This document shows, piece by piece, positions 1 to 6,633 of a stretch of DNA of 11,754 nt. The DNA is taken from assembly GCA_937901165.1 (NCBI GenBank), contig CALCGS010000021.1, positions 1-11,754 of the forward strand. Direction: 5' to 3'. This DNA is from an uncultured Alphaproteobacteria bacterium. GTDB lineage: Bacteria; Pseudomonadota; Alphaproteobacteria; Rs-D84. The stretch's first letter is position 1; every line of letters starts with the position of its first letter. The notes below the pieces were generated by a model. That model had not been told where the DNA came from. It worked only from the letters and a program-made list of their open reading frames with translations, and made no database searches. A program made the translations under genes and the position numbers.

Positions 1-2
1 TT

Positions 3-53
3 GTTTGGACTTTATTGCCGTCAAAGTTTGAAAACAACAAATATCGCAAATAA
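3..53 (+). CDS. Possible 3' end of an unidentified gene running in from the left
   Basis: An open frame from the window edge encodes about 16 residues ending in SKFENNKYRK and closes on tandem TAA stops (51-56), directly at the base of a hairpin terminator. That arrangement suggests a real gene tail transcribed to the right. A second frame ends earlier (stop at 29-31) and cannot be excluded. The tail is too short to name a family. Confidence 0.35.
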   Translation, partial: VWTLLPSKFENNKYRK

Positions 54-54
54 T

Positions 55-81
55 AAAGCGCACCGTTTGGTGCGTTTTTTT
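55..81 (+). terminator. Rho-independent terminator upstream of rpsF
   Basis: The stem is CGCACC (59-64) and GGTGCG (69-74) with a GTTT loop. It is extended by a G.T pair and three A-T pairs, and followed by a run of seven T. It separates the preceding gene from the ribosomal operon. The A-tract on its left could let it work on the other strand too. Confidence 0.85.
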
Positions 82-82
82 C

Positions 83-110
83 TTGCTTTTTATAAAGAAA
101 ATGCCATAAT
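83..110 (+). promoter_or_regulatory. Promoter of the rpsF-rpsR-rplI operon
   Basis: A -35 element TTGCTT (83-88, preceded by C) is followed by a 16-bp spacer and the -10 element CATAAT (105-110). Transcription would start near 117, so the leader is about 55 nt and begins just before the hairpin described next. The same CTTGC -35 occurs before ppdK, dsbA and the barrel gene. Confidence 0.7.
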
Positions 111-116
111 TGGGTC

Positions 117-153
117 GTTCCTGCTGATGACATGGGGTCATCGGCCGACAGAA
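117..153 (+). promoter_or_regulatory. Structured rpsF leader resembling the S6:S18 autoregulatory motif
   Basis: A 6-bp hairpin, GATGAC (126-131) with GTCATC (137-142), sits on an outer stem CTG (121-123) with CAG (149-151). T125.G143 and C124-G144 can also pair. This leaves CCGA (145-148) as a one-sided bulge. A stem-loop with a bulged CCG in the 5' UTR of rpsF is the known hallmark of the element bound by the S6:S18 complex, which represses its own operon. Placement right after the predicted transcription start fits. The structure was folded by hand. Confidence 0.55.
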
Positions 154-171
154 TAGACCAAAGGAAATAAA

Positions 172-513
172 ATGGCTTACTATGAAAGTGTACTGGTTTT
201 TCGCCAGGACCTGACCGAGTCGCAGGTTAAAGAAAAAGCGGCAAAATTTTCGGATATTATTAAAGAATTGGGTGGTGATGTTAAATCCACAGAGTTCTGG
301 GGATTGAAAAATTTAGCATATGTCATCCGTAAAAATCGCAAGGCACATTATGTCATGTTGAACATTGAATTGCCTGGTAATGCGGTTACAGAATTGGAAC
401 GTCGTTCCCGCATTGATGAAGATGTTATTCGTTTCTTGAACGTTCGCGTTGAAGAATTGTCAAAAACACCATCTATCATGATGAAAAAGAACACAGAAGA
501 AGAGGTGGCATAA
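172..513 (+). CDS. rpsF: Small ribosomal subunit protein bS6
   Basis: The 113-residue product has normal bS6 length and pattern: the N-terminal strand MAYYESVLVFRQDL, central LAYVIRKNRKAHYVMLNIE, and the late IRFLNVRVEE segment. bS6 binds the central domain of 16S rRNA as a heterodimer with bS18 on the 30S platform. The start is set by AAAGGA (160-165), six bases before the ATG. It is the first gene of rpsF-rpsR-rplI, and its TAA shares one base with the rpsR ATG. The upstream CCG-bulge leader suggests feedback repression by S6:S18. The C-terminus is a short acidic tail (TEEEVA). Identity is secure. Confidence 0.97.
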   Translation: MAYYESVLVFRQDLTESQVKEKAAKFSDIIKELGGDVKSTEFWGLKNLAYVIRKNRKAHYVMLNIELPGNAVTELERRSRIDEDVIRFLNVRVEELSKTPSIMMKKNTEEEVA

Positions 514-740
514 TGGCAGTTCGCGCAGCAATTTATCGTAAAAAATCTAATCCATTAAAGGATCAGACAATCGATTACAAAGATATAAAGACATTGTCTC
601 ATTATATCACAGAACGTGGTAAAATCGTTCCATCACGTATTTCTGGTGTTTCTCAGAAAGACCAACGTGCATTAGCAACTGCTATCAAACGTGCACGTCA
701 TTTGGGATTATTACCATTTGTCAGAAACAATTTGGGTTAA
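513..740 (+). CDS. rpsR: Small ribosomal subunit protein bS18
   Basis: The 75-residue product carries the bS18 core: IDYKDIKTLSHYITERGKIVPSRISG followed in frame by the conserved QRALATAIKRARHLGLLPF. It pairs with bS6 on the 30S platform. The start codon overlaps the rpsF stop (TAATG), and AGAGG at 501-505 inside rpsF provides a ribosome-binding site, so the two partners are translationally coupled, as suits a 1:1 complex. The N-terminus has no cysteines, so it is the non-zinc form. Identity is secure. Confidence 0.97.
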   Translation: MAVRAAIYRKKSNPLKDQTIDYKDIKTLSHYITERGKIVPSRISGVSQKDQRALATAIKRARHLGLLPFVRNNLG

Positions 741-777
741 TCTCTAACTTTTTAACAGAATAAAAAGGACAGATAAA

Positions 778-1365
778 ATGAAAGTTATTTTGACAGAAAA
801 AATTACAAAATTGGGTAATATCGGCGATACAGTCGAAGTGAAAACTGGTTTCGCACGCAATTATTTGTTGCCAAACAAAAAAGCAATGCGTTGGACACGT
901 GAAAATGTTGCTTTGTTCGAAGCGAAAAAAGCCGAATTGTTGGCACGTCATGAAAAAGTTCGTAAAGATGCAGAAAGCCACGTCGATGCAGTTAAAAATG
1001 CAAAATTACATATGATTCGTCAGGCTGGGGATACAGGTCAATTATACGGTTCTGTATCAACACGTGATATTGCGCGTATGTTAAATGAAGTTGCTGGCGT
1101 TTCTGTGGAATCTTCACAGGTTTTATTGGGTTCTCCAATTAAATCAATTGGTGCATTTGATACAAAGATTGCTTTGCATCCAGATGTTATTGTTCCTGTA
1201 AAAATTTATGTCGCACAAACGCAAGATGAAATTGATGCGTTGGTTGCAGGTAAAGTTTTGACTTTTGGAACAAAGAAAGTTGAAGAAGAAGTTGTTGAAG
1301 AAAAAGCGGTTGAATCTGAAGAAAAACCGATTGAAACAACAGAACCAAAAGCTGATGCTGAATAA
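778..1365 (+). CDS. rplI: Large ribosomal subunit protein bL9
   Basis: The 195-residue protein starts with the classical N-domain (MKVILTEKITKLGNIGDTVEVK, then GFARNYLLPNKKA), which binds 23S rRNA. A long central helix (about 40-75) and the C-domain (about 80-148, with TGQLYGSVSTRDIA) follow. Residues from about 165 form a Glu/Lys-rich acidic tail absent from the roughly 150-residue E. coli protein; long acidic tails are common in alphaproteobacterial bL9. The start follows AAGGA (765-769). It lies 37 bp after rpsR with no promoter seen between them, and the operon ends at the hairpin just downstream. Confidence 0.97.
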   Translation: MKVILTEKITKLGNIGDTVEVKTGFARNYLLPNKKAMRWTRENVALFEAKKAELLARHEKVRKDAESHVDAVKNAKLHMIRQAGDTGQLYGSVSTRDIARMLNEVAGVSVESSQVLLGSPIKSIGAFDTKIALHPDVIVPVKIYVAQTQDEIDALVAGKVLTFGTKKVEEEVVEEKAVESEEKPIETTEPKADAE

Positions 1366-1368
1366 AAA

Positions 1369-1395
1369 ATGCCCCAAGTTTTGGGGTGTTTTTTT
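1369..1395 (+). terminator. Terminator of the ribosomal protein operon
   Basis: CCCCAA (1372-1377) pairs with TTGGGG (1381-1386). Flanking wobble and A-T pairs extend the stem, and seven T follow (1389-1395). It begins within ten bases of the rplI stop codon. Confidence 0.9.
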
Positions 1396-1468
1396 ATTAA
1401 ATTATGTTATTTGTATTATTTTACTTGAATGATAACGTGTAAAATAAAAGATAAAATAGGTATATAAA

Positions 1469-1588
1469 ATGGCAGATGAGTTTTATTTCTGGATTGAACG
1501 TAAAGCAGAAGAAATAGAAGTGGCAAAAATAAAGGTGCCTAAGACTAAAATTATTGTTAGAAAAAAACTTAACCAAAAAACAAGATAA
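1469..1588 (+). CDS. Putative 39-residue basic small protein of unknown function
   Basis: An ATG at 1469 opens 39 codons and closes at TAA 1586-1588. The product begins MADEFYFWIERKAEEIEV, with an acidic, probably helical first half. It then turns strongly basic (KVPKTKIIVRKKLNQKTR). No membrane segment, signal peptide or known motif is visible. It lies between two strong terminators, the rplI one (1369-1395) and its own (1594-1621), so it would be a separate transcription unit. The ribosome-binding site is weak (TAGG, 1457-1460) and I found no convincing promoter. The neat fit of stop codon to terminator is the main argument that it is a real gene. A leader peptide or a small-RNA locus are alternatives. 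Confidence 0.55.
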   Translation: MADEFYFWIERKAEEIEVAKIKVPKTKIIVRKKLNQKTR

Positions 1589-1593
1589 ATTTT

Positions 1594-1621
1594 TTCCCAG
1601 GATGTCTTGGGAATTTTTTTT
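1594..1621 (+). terminator. Terminator between the 39-codon gene and recO
   Basis: TTCCCAGG (1594-1601) pairs with CTTGGGAA (1606-1613), one G.T pair included, around the loop ATGT. Eight T follow (1614-1621). It begins five bases after the small gene's stop and two bases before the recO -35 element, so recO is not read from upstream. Confidence 0.88.
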
Positions 1622-1622
1622 A

Positions 1623-1651
1623 TTGTCTGGTTTGGTTGGGTGTGGCATAAT
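1623..1651 (+). promoter_or_regulatory. recO promoter, predicted to give a leaderless mRNA
   Basis: TTGTCT (1623-1628), a 17-bp spacer and CATAAT (1646-1651) form a good sigma-70-type promoter. The -10 ends seven bases before the recO ATG (1659), so the expected transcription start falls on or one base before the start codon. No Shine-Dalgarno sequence lies between. Confidence 0.65.
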
Positions 1652-1658
1652 CTTTGTT

Positions 1659-2297
1659 ATGAAATTGGAATCACAGGGAATTTTAATAAATTTGAAACCT
1701 TTTGGAAACAATGATTGTATTGCATCTGTTTTTACTGCTGATTATGGGTTGATTTCTGGATTGATGAAAGGGGCATTGGTTGCAAAAAAAAATAAACCCT
1801 TGGTTGCACAATTTGGAAATGTTGTATGGAATGCACGTTTGGATTCTCAGTTGGGAACATTTCATTGGGAAGCAACAAAAAATTTGGGAATGGATGCAAT
1901 GCGTGATTCGTGTGTTTTAGGATTTATGAATTCTATGTTTGCATTAATTTTGGCATTTGTACCCGAACGTGAAAATTTTTCAGAATTATATAATAAAACA
2001 TGTTGGGTGTTGGATGATTTGAATAAAGATTCTTATTTGCAATGGGAATTGTGTTTGTTGAAAGAATTAGGATACGCATTGGATTTAACAAAATGTTCTG
2101 GGTGTGGGGGAAAATCAAATTTATCTTTTTTGTCGCCACGTACTGGGCGTGCGGTATGTTGTGAATGTGGTGAACCTTATGCGGATAGGTTGTATAAATT
2201 ACCTGTGACTTTGAATACAACATTAAGGTTTATTGAAAAAATTTGTGATATACAAGATGTTAAAATGCCTGTATTCAGATTGATGATAAAATCATAA
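1659..2297 (+). CDS. recO: DNA repair protein RecO
   Basis: RecO works with RecF and RecR to load RecA onto SSB-coated single-stranded DNA and to anneal strands. The 212-residue product starts with an OB-fold region (about 1-75: MKLESQGILINLKPFG, then ADYGLISGLMKGA). A helical C-domain follows, with a zinc-finger-like cluster: C146-x2-C149 and C167-x2-C170, plus C168. The length is slightly under the usual 230-250. I chose the ATG at 1659 because it begins the conserved N-terminus; an in-frame TTG at 1554 would put a terminator and the promoter inside the coding sequence. The 3' end overlaps the convergent transporter gene by six bases, covering both stop codons. Confidence 0.9.
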   Translation: MKLESQGILINLKPFGNNDCIASVFTADYGLISGLMKGALVAKKNKPLVAQFGNVVWNARLDSQLGTFHWEATKNLGMDAMRDSCVLGFMNSMFALILAFVPERENFSELYNKTCWVLDDLNKDSYLQWELCLLKELGYALDLTKCSGCGGKSNLSFLSPRTGRAVCCECGEPYADRLYKLPVTLNTTLRFIEKICDIQDVKMPVFRLMIKS

Positions 2298-2783
2298 ATT
2301 TATTCCTAAAAAATATTTTGATAGTTCGCTTATTACAAATGCCAAAACGGATACAATTCCGCAAACTAATAACATTTCTATAAATTTTTTCATAAAAGGT
2401 TTATGTTTGCGCATCCCAATATAGGCGTTAAAAAAGAAAATTATAAAAACTGCGATTAAAAACATGTATGTAAGTGCAACGTGTGTATTTGATAATATTA
2501 TAAATGGTAAAATTAATAATGCACTGGTTGTTAAAAATGCAATGCCTGTGTAAATTGCAGCATGAATCGCATTATTTGTTTCATTGGCACGTTCTGATAA
2601 ATAACTGGATGCCGACATAGATAAACTGGCCACTACAGAAGTTATTATGGCGGTTAAAATTATTAAATGGCGTTCGGCTAGGGCAAAAGTCAAACCTGCG
2701 ATTGTTCCTGTTATTGAAACAAGGGCATCGTGCATACCTAAAACAATTGCACCAGTACATTTATAATTTGGATCTTTGAACAT
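2292..2783 (-). CDS. Small VIT/CCC1-family membrane transporter (iron/manganese type)
   Basis: The 163-residue product has five predicted membrane segments (about 11-34, 40-60, 74-95, 100-121 and 134-156). Its start, GAIVLGMHDALVSITGTIAG, matches the conserved first helix of VIT1/CCC1 proteins (G-x-x-D-G/A-L-V-S). SMSASSYLSERA fits the end of helix two. Family members move Fe2+ or Mn2+ out of the cytosol. Here helices two and three are joined by about 14 residues, so the cytosolic metal-binding domain of plant and yeast homologues is missing. Substrate is inferred from the family. No Shine-Dalgarno precedes the ATG; TAATAT lies seven bases upstream of it, so a leaderless mRNA is possible, though the region is very AT-rich. 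It is convergent with recO. Confidence 0.75.
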   Translation of the reverse strand: MFKDPNYKCTGAIVLGMHDALVSITGTIAGLTFALAERHLIILTAIITSVVASLSMSASSYLSERANETNNAIHAAIYTGIAFLTTSALLILPFIILSNTHVALTYMFLIAVFIIFFFNAYIGMRKHKPFMKKFIEMLLVCGIVSVLAFVISELSKYFLGINL

Positions 2784-2871
2784 ATTACTTATATTACATT
2801 ATTTTTTATTTGTTTTTCATTAGAATATTTTCTTATTTATTTGATAAATTGAAATATTTTTGAATTTTTAC

Positions 2872-2901
2872 TTGCTTTTTTAGTGTTTTTTTTTGCAAAA
2901 T
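2872..2901 (+). promoter_or_regulatory. ppdK promoter
   Basis: TTGCTT (2872-2877, preceded by C and followed by a T-run) is the -35 element. CAAAAT (2896-2901) is the best -10, with an 18-bp spacer. The -35 matches the rpsF one exactly. The rest of the 150-bp gap (2784-2933) is AT-rich and I see no hairpin in it. Confidence 0.5.
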
Positions 2902-2933
2902 ATTCCTGTTGACTGTTTTTTAAAGGAGATTTT

Positions 2934-5594
2934 ATGAATAAAAAATGGGTTTATAAATTTGGCGATGGAAACGCAGAAGGACGTGCAGATATGCGTGATT
3001 TATTGGGGGGCAAGGGTGCAAATTTGGCCGAAATGAATTTGGTTGGTTTGCCTGTGCCTGCTGGTTTTACTGTTACTACAGAAGTTTGTACTTATTATTA
3101 TGAAAACAAAAATACCTATCCGGTTGATTTAATGGACCAAGTAAAGAAAGGTATTGAACATATCGAAACAATTATGGGTAAAAAATTTGCAGATGAAAAA
3201 AATCCTTTGTTGGTGTCGGTACGTTCTGGGGCACGTGTGTCTATGCCAGGGATGATGGATACTGTTTTGAATTTGGGATTAAATGATAAAACAGTGGTTG
3301 CTTTGGCAAAGGCATCTGGGGATGAAAGGTTTGCATACGATTCGTATCGTCGCTTTATTATGATGTTTTCTGATGTTGTTTTGGGTGCTGATATAGACTT
3401 GTTTGAACATACTTTGGAACATATGAAAGAAGATAAAGGTTATAAAGTTGATACAGAATTGACTGCTGATGATTTGAAGTTGTTGGTTGAAAAATTCAAA
3501 GAAATTGGTGTGCAAATCGGAAAGGTATTCCCACAAGACCCATGGGAACAATTAAAATTGGGAATTGGTGCTGTGTTCGGTTCTTGGATGAGCAAAAAGG
3601 CCATTACATACAGAAAGATAAATAATATTCCTGGGGATTGGGGAACCGCTGTGAATGTTCAGGCAATGGTTTTTGGAAATTCTGGTGATGATAGTGCAAC
3701 TGGTGTTTGTTTCAGTCGTGATCCTGCAACTGGGGAAAATAAATACTATGGTGAATATTTGATAAATGCACAAGGTGAAGATGTGGTTGCTGGAATTCGT
3801 ACACCACAACCAATGAGCAAGGATGATTCTGGACGTATTTCTTTGGAAGAATCTATGCCAAAGGTGTATAAAGAATTATGTGATGTTCGTGAAAAATTAG
3901 AAAAACATTACAAAGATATGCAAGATATGGAATTTACTATTGAACATGGCAAATTGTGGATGTTGCAATGTCGTAATGGTAAAAGAACGGCGGCAGCAGC
4001 GGTTAGAATGGCTGTAGAAATGGTACAGGAAGGATTGCTTACTAAACAAGAAGCAGTTTTGCGTGTTGATGCGGAACAATTAAATCATTTGTTGCATCCT
4101 ATGTTGGACCCAAATGCCGACAAAAAAGTAATTGCAAATGGTTTACCTGCATCGCCTGGTGCGGGTGTTGGTCAAATTGTGTTTAGTGCAGAAGATGCAG
4201 AAAAATGGGCACATGAAGGCAAAAAGGTTATTTTGGTGCGTATTGAAACATCACCAGAAGATATTGCTGGAATGAACGTTGCTCAGGGTGTTATTACTGC
4301 ACGTGGTGGAATGACATCGCATGCTGCGGTTGTTGCGCGTGGTATGGGAACACCTTGTGTATCTGGGTCGCCTGATATAAAAATTGATTATCAAACAAAA
4401 ACATTAAAAACTATGTCTGGGGTTGTTTTGAAAGAAGGTGATTGGGTTTCTATTGATGGTGCCAAAGGTCAAATAATCGAGGGTAAAGTACCAACGGTTT
4501 CTGTTGAATTGACTGGTAATTTTGGAACGTTAATGCAATGGGTTGATGAAATTAAAAATTTAACAGTTAGAGCAAATGCAGAAACTCCAAAAGATGCAAA
4601 ACAAGCACGCGATTTTGGTGCGGCTGGAATTGGTTTGGCACGTACAGAACATATGTTCTTTGATCCAAGACGTATTCAAGATATGCGTGAAATGATTTTG
4701 GCTGATGATGAGGCTGGACGTAGAGCAGCATTGGATAAATTGTTGCCATATCAAAAATCTGATTTTGTTGAATTATTCAAAATAATGGATGGTTTACCTG
4801 TTACGGTTCGTTTGATTGATCCACCATTACATGAATTTTTACCACATACAGATGCTGAAATAGAAGAATTGGCAAAACATATTGGCAAGTCAGTTGATTT
4901 TGTAAAAAGTCGTTCTGAAGCGTTGCGCGAATTGAATCCAATGTTGGGACATAGAGGATGCAGATTGGCAATAACATATCCTGAAATTTGTGAAATGCAA
5001 ACCAAGGCTATTTTGTCGGCTGCGTTGGAATGCAAACAATCTGGAATTCGTGTTATCCCAGAAATAGAAGTGCCTTTGGTTGGTTCAAAGAAGGAAGTTG
5101 ATATTGTTAAATCTGTTATTGATGCCACTGCTAGTGCATTATTTGCAGAAAAGGGTGATTCGGTTGAATATACGGTTGGGTCTATGATTGAATTACCAAG
5201 GGCGGCAGTTTTGGCAAATGAAATTGCAGAAAGTTGCGAATTCTTTGAGTTTGGTACAAATGATTTGACACAAACAACTTTGGGAATGTCACGTGATGAT
5301 ACTGGAAAAATTTTAGACGAATATCGTGCACGTGGTGTTTATGTTGCCGATCCTTTTGCATCTGTTGATGTAGAAGGTGTTGGATTGCTGATAAAGGATG
5401 CCGTTGATAAAGGGCGTTCTGTTAAAGGCAATAAAATACATTTAGGTGTTTGTGGCGAACATGGTGGGGACCCGAAATCCATAGAATTTTTCCATAAAAT
5501 TGGTTTGGATTCTGTATCGTGCAGTCCTTTCCGCGTGCCTATTGCAAGATTGGCAGCGGCACAGGCGGCGGTTAAATTCCCAAGAAAAAAATAA
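2934..5594 (+). CDS. ppdK: Pyruvate, phosphate dikinase
   Basis: The enzyme reversibly interconverts pyruvate + ATP + Pi and PEP + AMP + PPi, linking glycolysis and gluconeogenesis in the cytosol. At 886 residues it is full length. The N-terminal ATP-grasp domain (about 1-350) opens with LLGGKGANLAEM and has VSVRSGARVSMPGMMDTVLN. The phosphohistidine domain has GGMTSHAAVVARG with catalytic H463; T461 is the residue phosphorylated by the PPDK regulatory protein in homologues. The C-terminal PEP/pyruvate barrel (about 535-880) has GLARTEHMF, LNPMLGHRGCRL, EFGTNDLTQTTLGMSRDD and catalytic C840 in GVCGEHGGDP. AAGGAG lies just before the ATG. It is monocistronic, with its own promoter and terminator, and no PPDK regulatory protein gene is in the window. 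Confidence 0.98.
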   Translation: MNKKWVYKFGDGNAEGRADMRDLLGGKGANLAEMNLVGLPVPAGFTVTTEVCTYYYENKNTYPVDLMDQVKKGIEHIETIMGKKFADEKNPLLVSVRSGARVSMPGMMDTVLNLGLNDKTVVALAKASGDERFAYDSYRRFIMMFSDVVLGADIDLFEHTLEHMKEDKGYKVDTELTADDLKLLVEKFKEIGVQIGKVFPQDPWEQLKLGIGAVFGSWMSKKAITYRKINNIPGDWGTAVNVQAMVFGNSGDDSATGVCFSRDPATGENKYYGEYLINAQGEDVVAGIRTPQPMSKDDSGRISLEESMPKVYKELCDVREKLEKHYKDMQDMEFTIEHGKLWMLQCRNGKRTAAAAVRMAVEMVQEGLLTKQEAVLRVDAEQLNHLLHPMLDPNADKKVIANGLPASPGAGVGQIVFSAEDAEKWAHEGKKVILVRIETSPEDIAGMNVAQGVITARGGMTSHAAVVARGMGTPCVSGSPDIKIDYQTKTLKTMSGVVLKEGDWVSIDGAKGQIIEGKVPTVSVELTGNFGTLMQWVDEIKNLTVRANAETPKDAKQARDFGAAGIGLARTEHMFFDPRRIQDMREMILADDEAGRRAALDKLLPYQKSDFVELFKIMDGLPVTVRLIDPPLHEFLPHTDAEIEELAKHIGKSVDFVKSRSEALRELNPMLGHRGCRLAITYPEICEMQTKAILSAALECKQSGIRVIPEIEVPLVGSKKEVDIVKSVIDATASALFAEKGDSVEYTVGSMIELPRAAVLANEIAESCEFFEFGTNDLTQTTLGMSRDDTGKILDEYRARGVYVADPFASVDVEGVGLLIKDAVDKGRSVKGNKIHLGVCGEHGGDPKSIEFFHKIGLDSVSCSPFRVPIARLAAAQAAVKFPRKK

Positions 5595-5620
5595 AAATAC
5601 CCCGCATGGGGTATTTTTTT
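5594..5620 (+). terminator. ppdK terminator
   Basis: A perfect 10-bp stem, AAAATACCCC (5594-5603) with GGGGTATTTT (5608-5617), closes a GCAT loop and runs into further T (to 5620). It abuts the ppdK stop codon. Confidence 0.93.
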
Positions 5621-5630
5621 AATATTTTTC

Positions 5631-5659
5631 TTGCCTTTTTGAAAAATTATTTCTATGCT
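5631..5659 (+). promoter_or_regulatory. Promoter of the DsbA-like gene
   Basis: TTGCCT (5631-5636, preceded by C), a 17-bp spacer and TATGCT (5654-5659). Expected transcription start is near 5666, giving a leader of about 23 nt that holds AAAGGAG (5676-5682). Confidence 0.65.
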
Positions 5660-5688
5660 TGTCTTGTTCAATAACAAAGGAGAAAATC

Positions 5689-6513
5689 ATGATTTGGACA
5701 ATTTTGGTTTTGTTGATAGCAATTGCTATGTTCTTGTTTGCAGGAATGCTGGTTCGTGGTGATTCTAAAAAGACTTCAACAAATTCTGGTTTGGTAAAAA
5801 AATGCGTTAAATTGCTTTCTGTTTTATTGATTGCGGGTTGCGTATGTCGTTTGTATGTTCCTTACTATTTGACATCTGTAAATCCTGGAATTCTTCAAGA
5901 AATGGTTACAGCAATGCAAGAACAACAAAATGCTGAAAAATCAAAAGCGATTCGTAAATATGTTCGCAACGGTGCAAAAGAAATGATGGAAAATGCACCT
6001 GTCTTGGGTAATGTTGATGCAAAGAAAACAATCTTTGTTTGGACAGATTTCTCTTGCCCATATTGCCGTCGTGTACATGGTGAATTAGAACGTGTATTGA
6101 AAGATCGTAATGATGTTCGTATTGTTGTTAAAAACTTTTCTATTCATGGCGATTTGTCTGATGCACCTGCACGTGCTGTTATTGCTGCAAAAATGCAAGA
6201 CAATACAAAAGCAGCCGCATTGGTTAGTGCTTTGATGGCAAAAGAATATTATTCACAAGATGATATGAAAGATAGAAATAAATTGGCAGAAAAAGTTAAA
6301 GCAAATGTTTTGAAATTTGCTGCTGATGCTGGTTTGGATGTTACAAAATTGGCTAATGATATGAATAGCGATGTTGTAGAAACAGAATTGGCAAATGTTC
6401 GTTCTTTGGCACAACAATTTGAAATTAATGGTACGCCTTTCTTGGTAATCAAGGAAAAATCTTTCCCAGGTGCGATACCTTATGAACAAATTATTGAAGC
6501 TTTAGATAAATAA
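5689..6513 (+). CDS. Membrane-anchored DsbA/Com1-like thiol:disulfide oxidoreductase
   Basis: The 274-residue protein has a thioredoxin-fold DsbA domain (about 105-270) with active site C123-P-Y-C126 in WTDFSCPYCRR and a cis-proline (P250) in NGTPF. Such proteins oxidise or isomerise cysteines of exported proteins in the periplasm. The N-terminus has two hydrophobic segments (about 2-22 and 42-58) separated by a Lys-rich loop. This predicts a hairpin anchor with the catalytic domain outside. The second segment also contains a perfect lipobox-like I-A-G-C (C51) after KKCVKLL, so lipidation is an alternative. The ATG at 5689 is chosen for its AAAGGAG; a TTG at 5659 would lie inside the -10 region. 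It is a single gene, with a terminator downstream. The class is clear; the exact subfamily (Com1, BdbD or ScsC type) is not. Confidence 0.9.
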   Translation: MIWTILVLLIAIAMFLFAGMLVRGDSKKTSTNSGLVKKCVKLLSVLLIAGCVCRLYVPYYLTSVNPGILQEMVTAMQEQQNAEKSKAIRKYVRNGAKEMMENAPVLGNVDAKKTIFVWTDFSCPYCRRVHGELERVLKDRNDVRIVVKNFSIHGDLSDAPARAVIAAKMQDNTKAAALVSALMAKEYYSQDDMKDRNKLAEKVKANVLKFAADAGLDVTKLANDMNSDVVETELANVRSLAQQFEINGTPFLVIKEKSFPGAIPYEQIIEALDK

Positions 6514-6532
6514 TATATTGTAATGCATTTTT

Positions 6533-6557
6533 AATCCCCCTTTATGGGGGATTTTTA
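6533..6557 (+). terminator. Terminator of the DsbA-like gene
   Basis: AATCCCCC (6533-6540) pairs with GGGGGATT (6546-6553) around TTTAT, followed by a T-rich tract. It separates this gene from the next promoter. Confidence 0.9.
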
Positions 6558-6570
6558 TTATTTTTTTATA

Positions 6571-6599
6571 TTGAACAAAATTTTGGTTTGTGATACACT
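6571..6599 (+). promoter_or_regulatory. Promoter of the CWCKM protein gene
   Basis: TTGAAC (6571-6576), a 17-bp spacer and TACACT (6594-6599). TG at 6591-6592 makes an extended -10. Expected start is about 6606, leaving a leader of about 28 nt with a GGGGG ribosome-binding-like run before the ATG. Confidence 0.6.
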
Positions 6600-6633
6600 A
6601 ATTAATACGAAAAAGTAAAATTATGGGGGCTAT

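Noticed and set aside
1260..1365. Acidic tail of bL9 as a fusion or novel domain
   Set aside because: Long Glu/Lys-rich tails on bL9 are common in alphaproteobacteria and show no domain pattern.
1431..1457. Promoter for the 39-codon gene around TTGAAT (1425) and TAAAAT (1452)
   Set aside because: The spacing of 21 bp is too long and other pairings in this AT-rich stretch are no better, so none is called.
1559..1573. A-run (1561-1567) in the 39-codon gene as a programmed frameshift into the recO frame
   Set aside because: A -1 slip on A-AAA-AAC does not lead to the recO frame, and the terminator downstream separates the two genes.
1554..1658. N-terminal extension of recO from a TTG start at 1554
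   Set aside because: It would place a strong terminator and the recO promoter inside the coding sequence, and the conserved RecO N-terminus begins at 1659.
3279..5677. Minus-strand open frames opposite ppdK
   Set aside because: They are shadows of a fully conserved coding sequence, with products rich in improbable Ile/Phe/His/Cys runs.
5659..5688. TTG start for the DsbA-like protein at 5659
   Set aside because: It overlaps the predicted -10 hexamer and lacks a ribosome-binding site; the ATG at 5689 has AAAGGAG.
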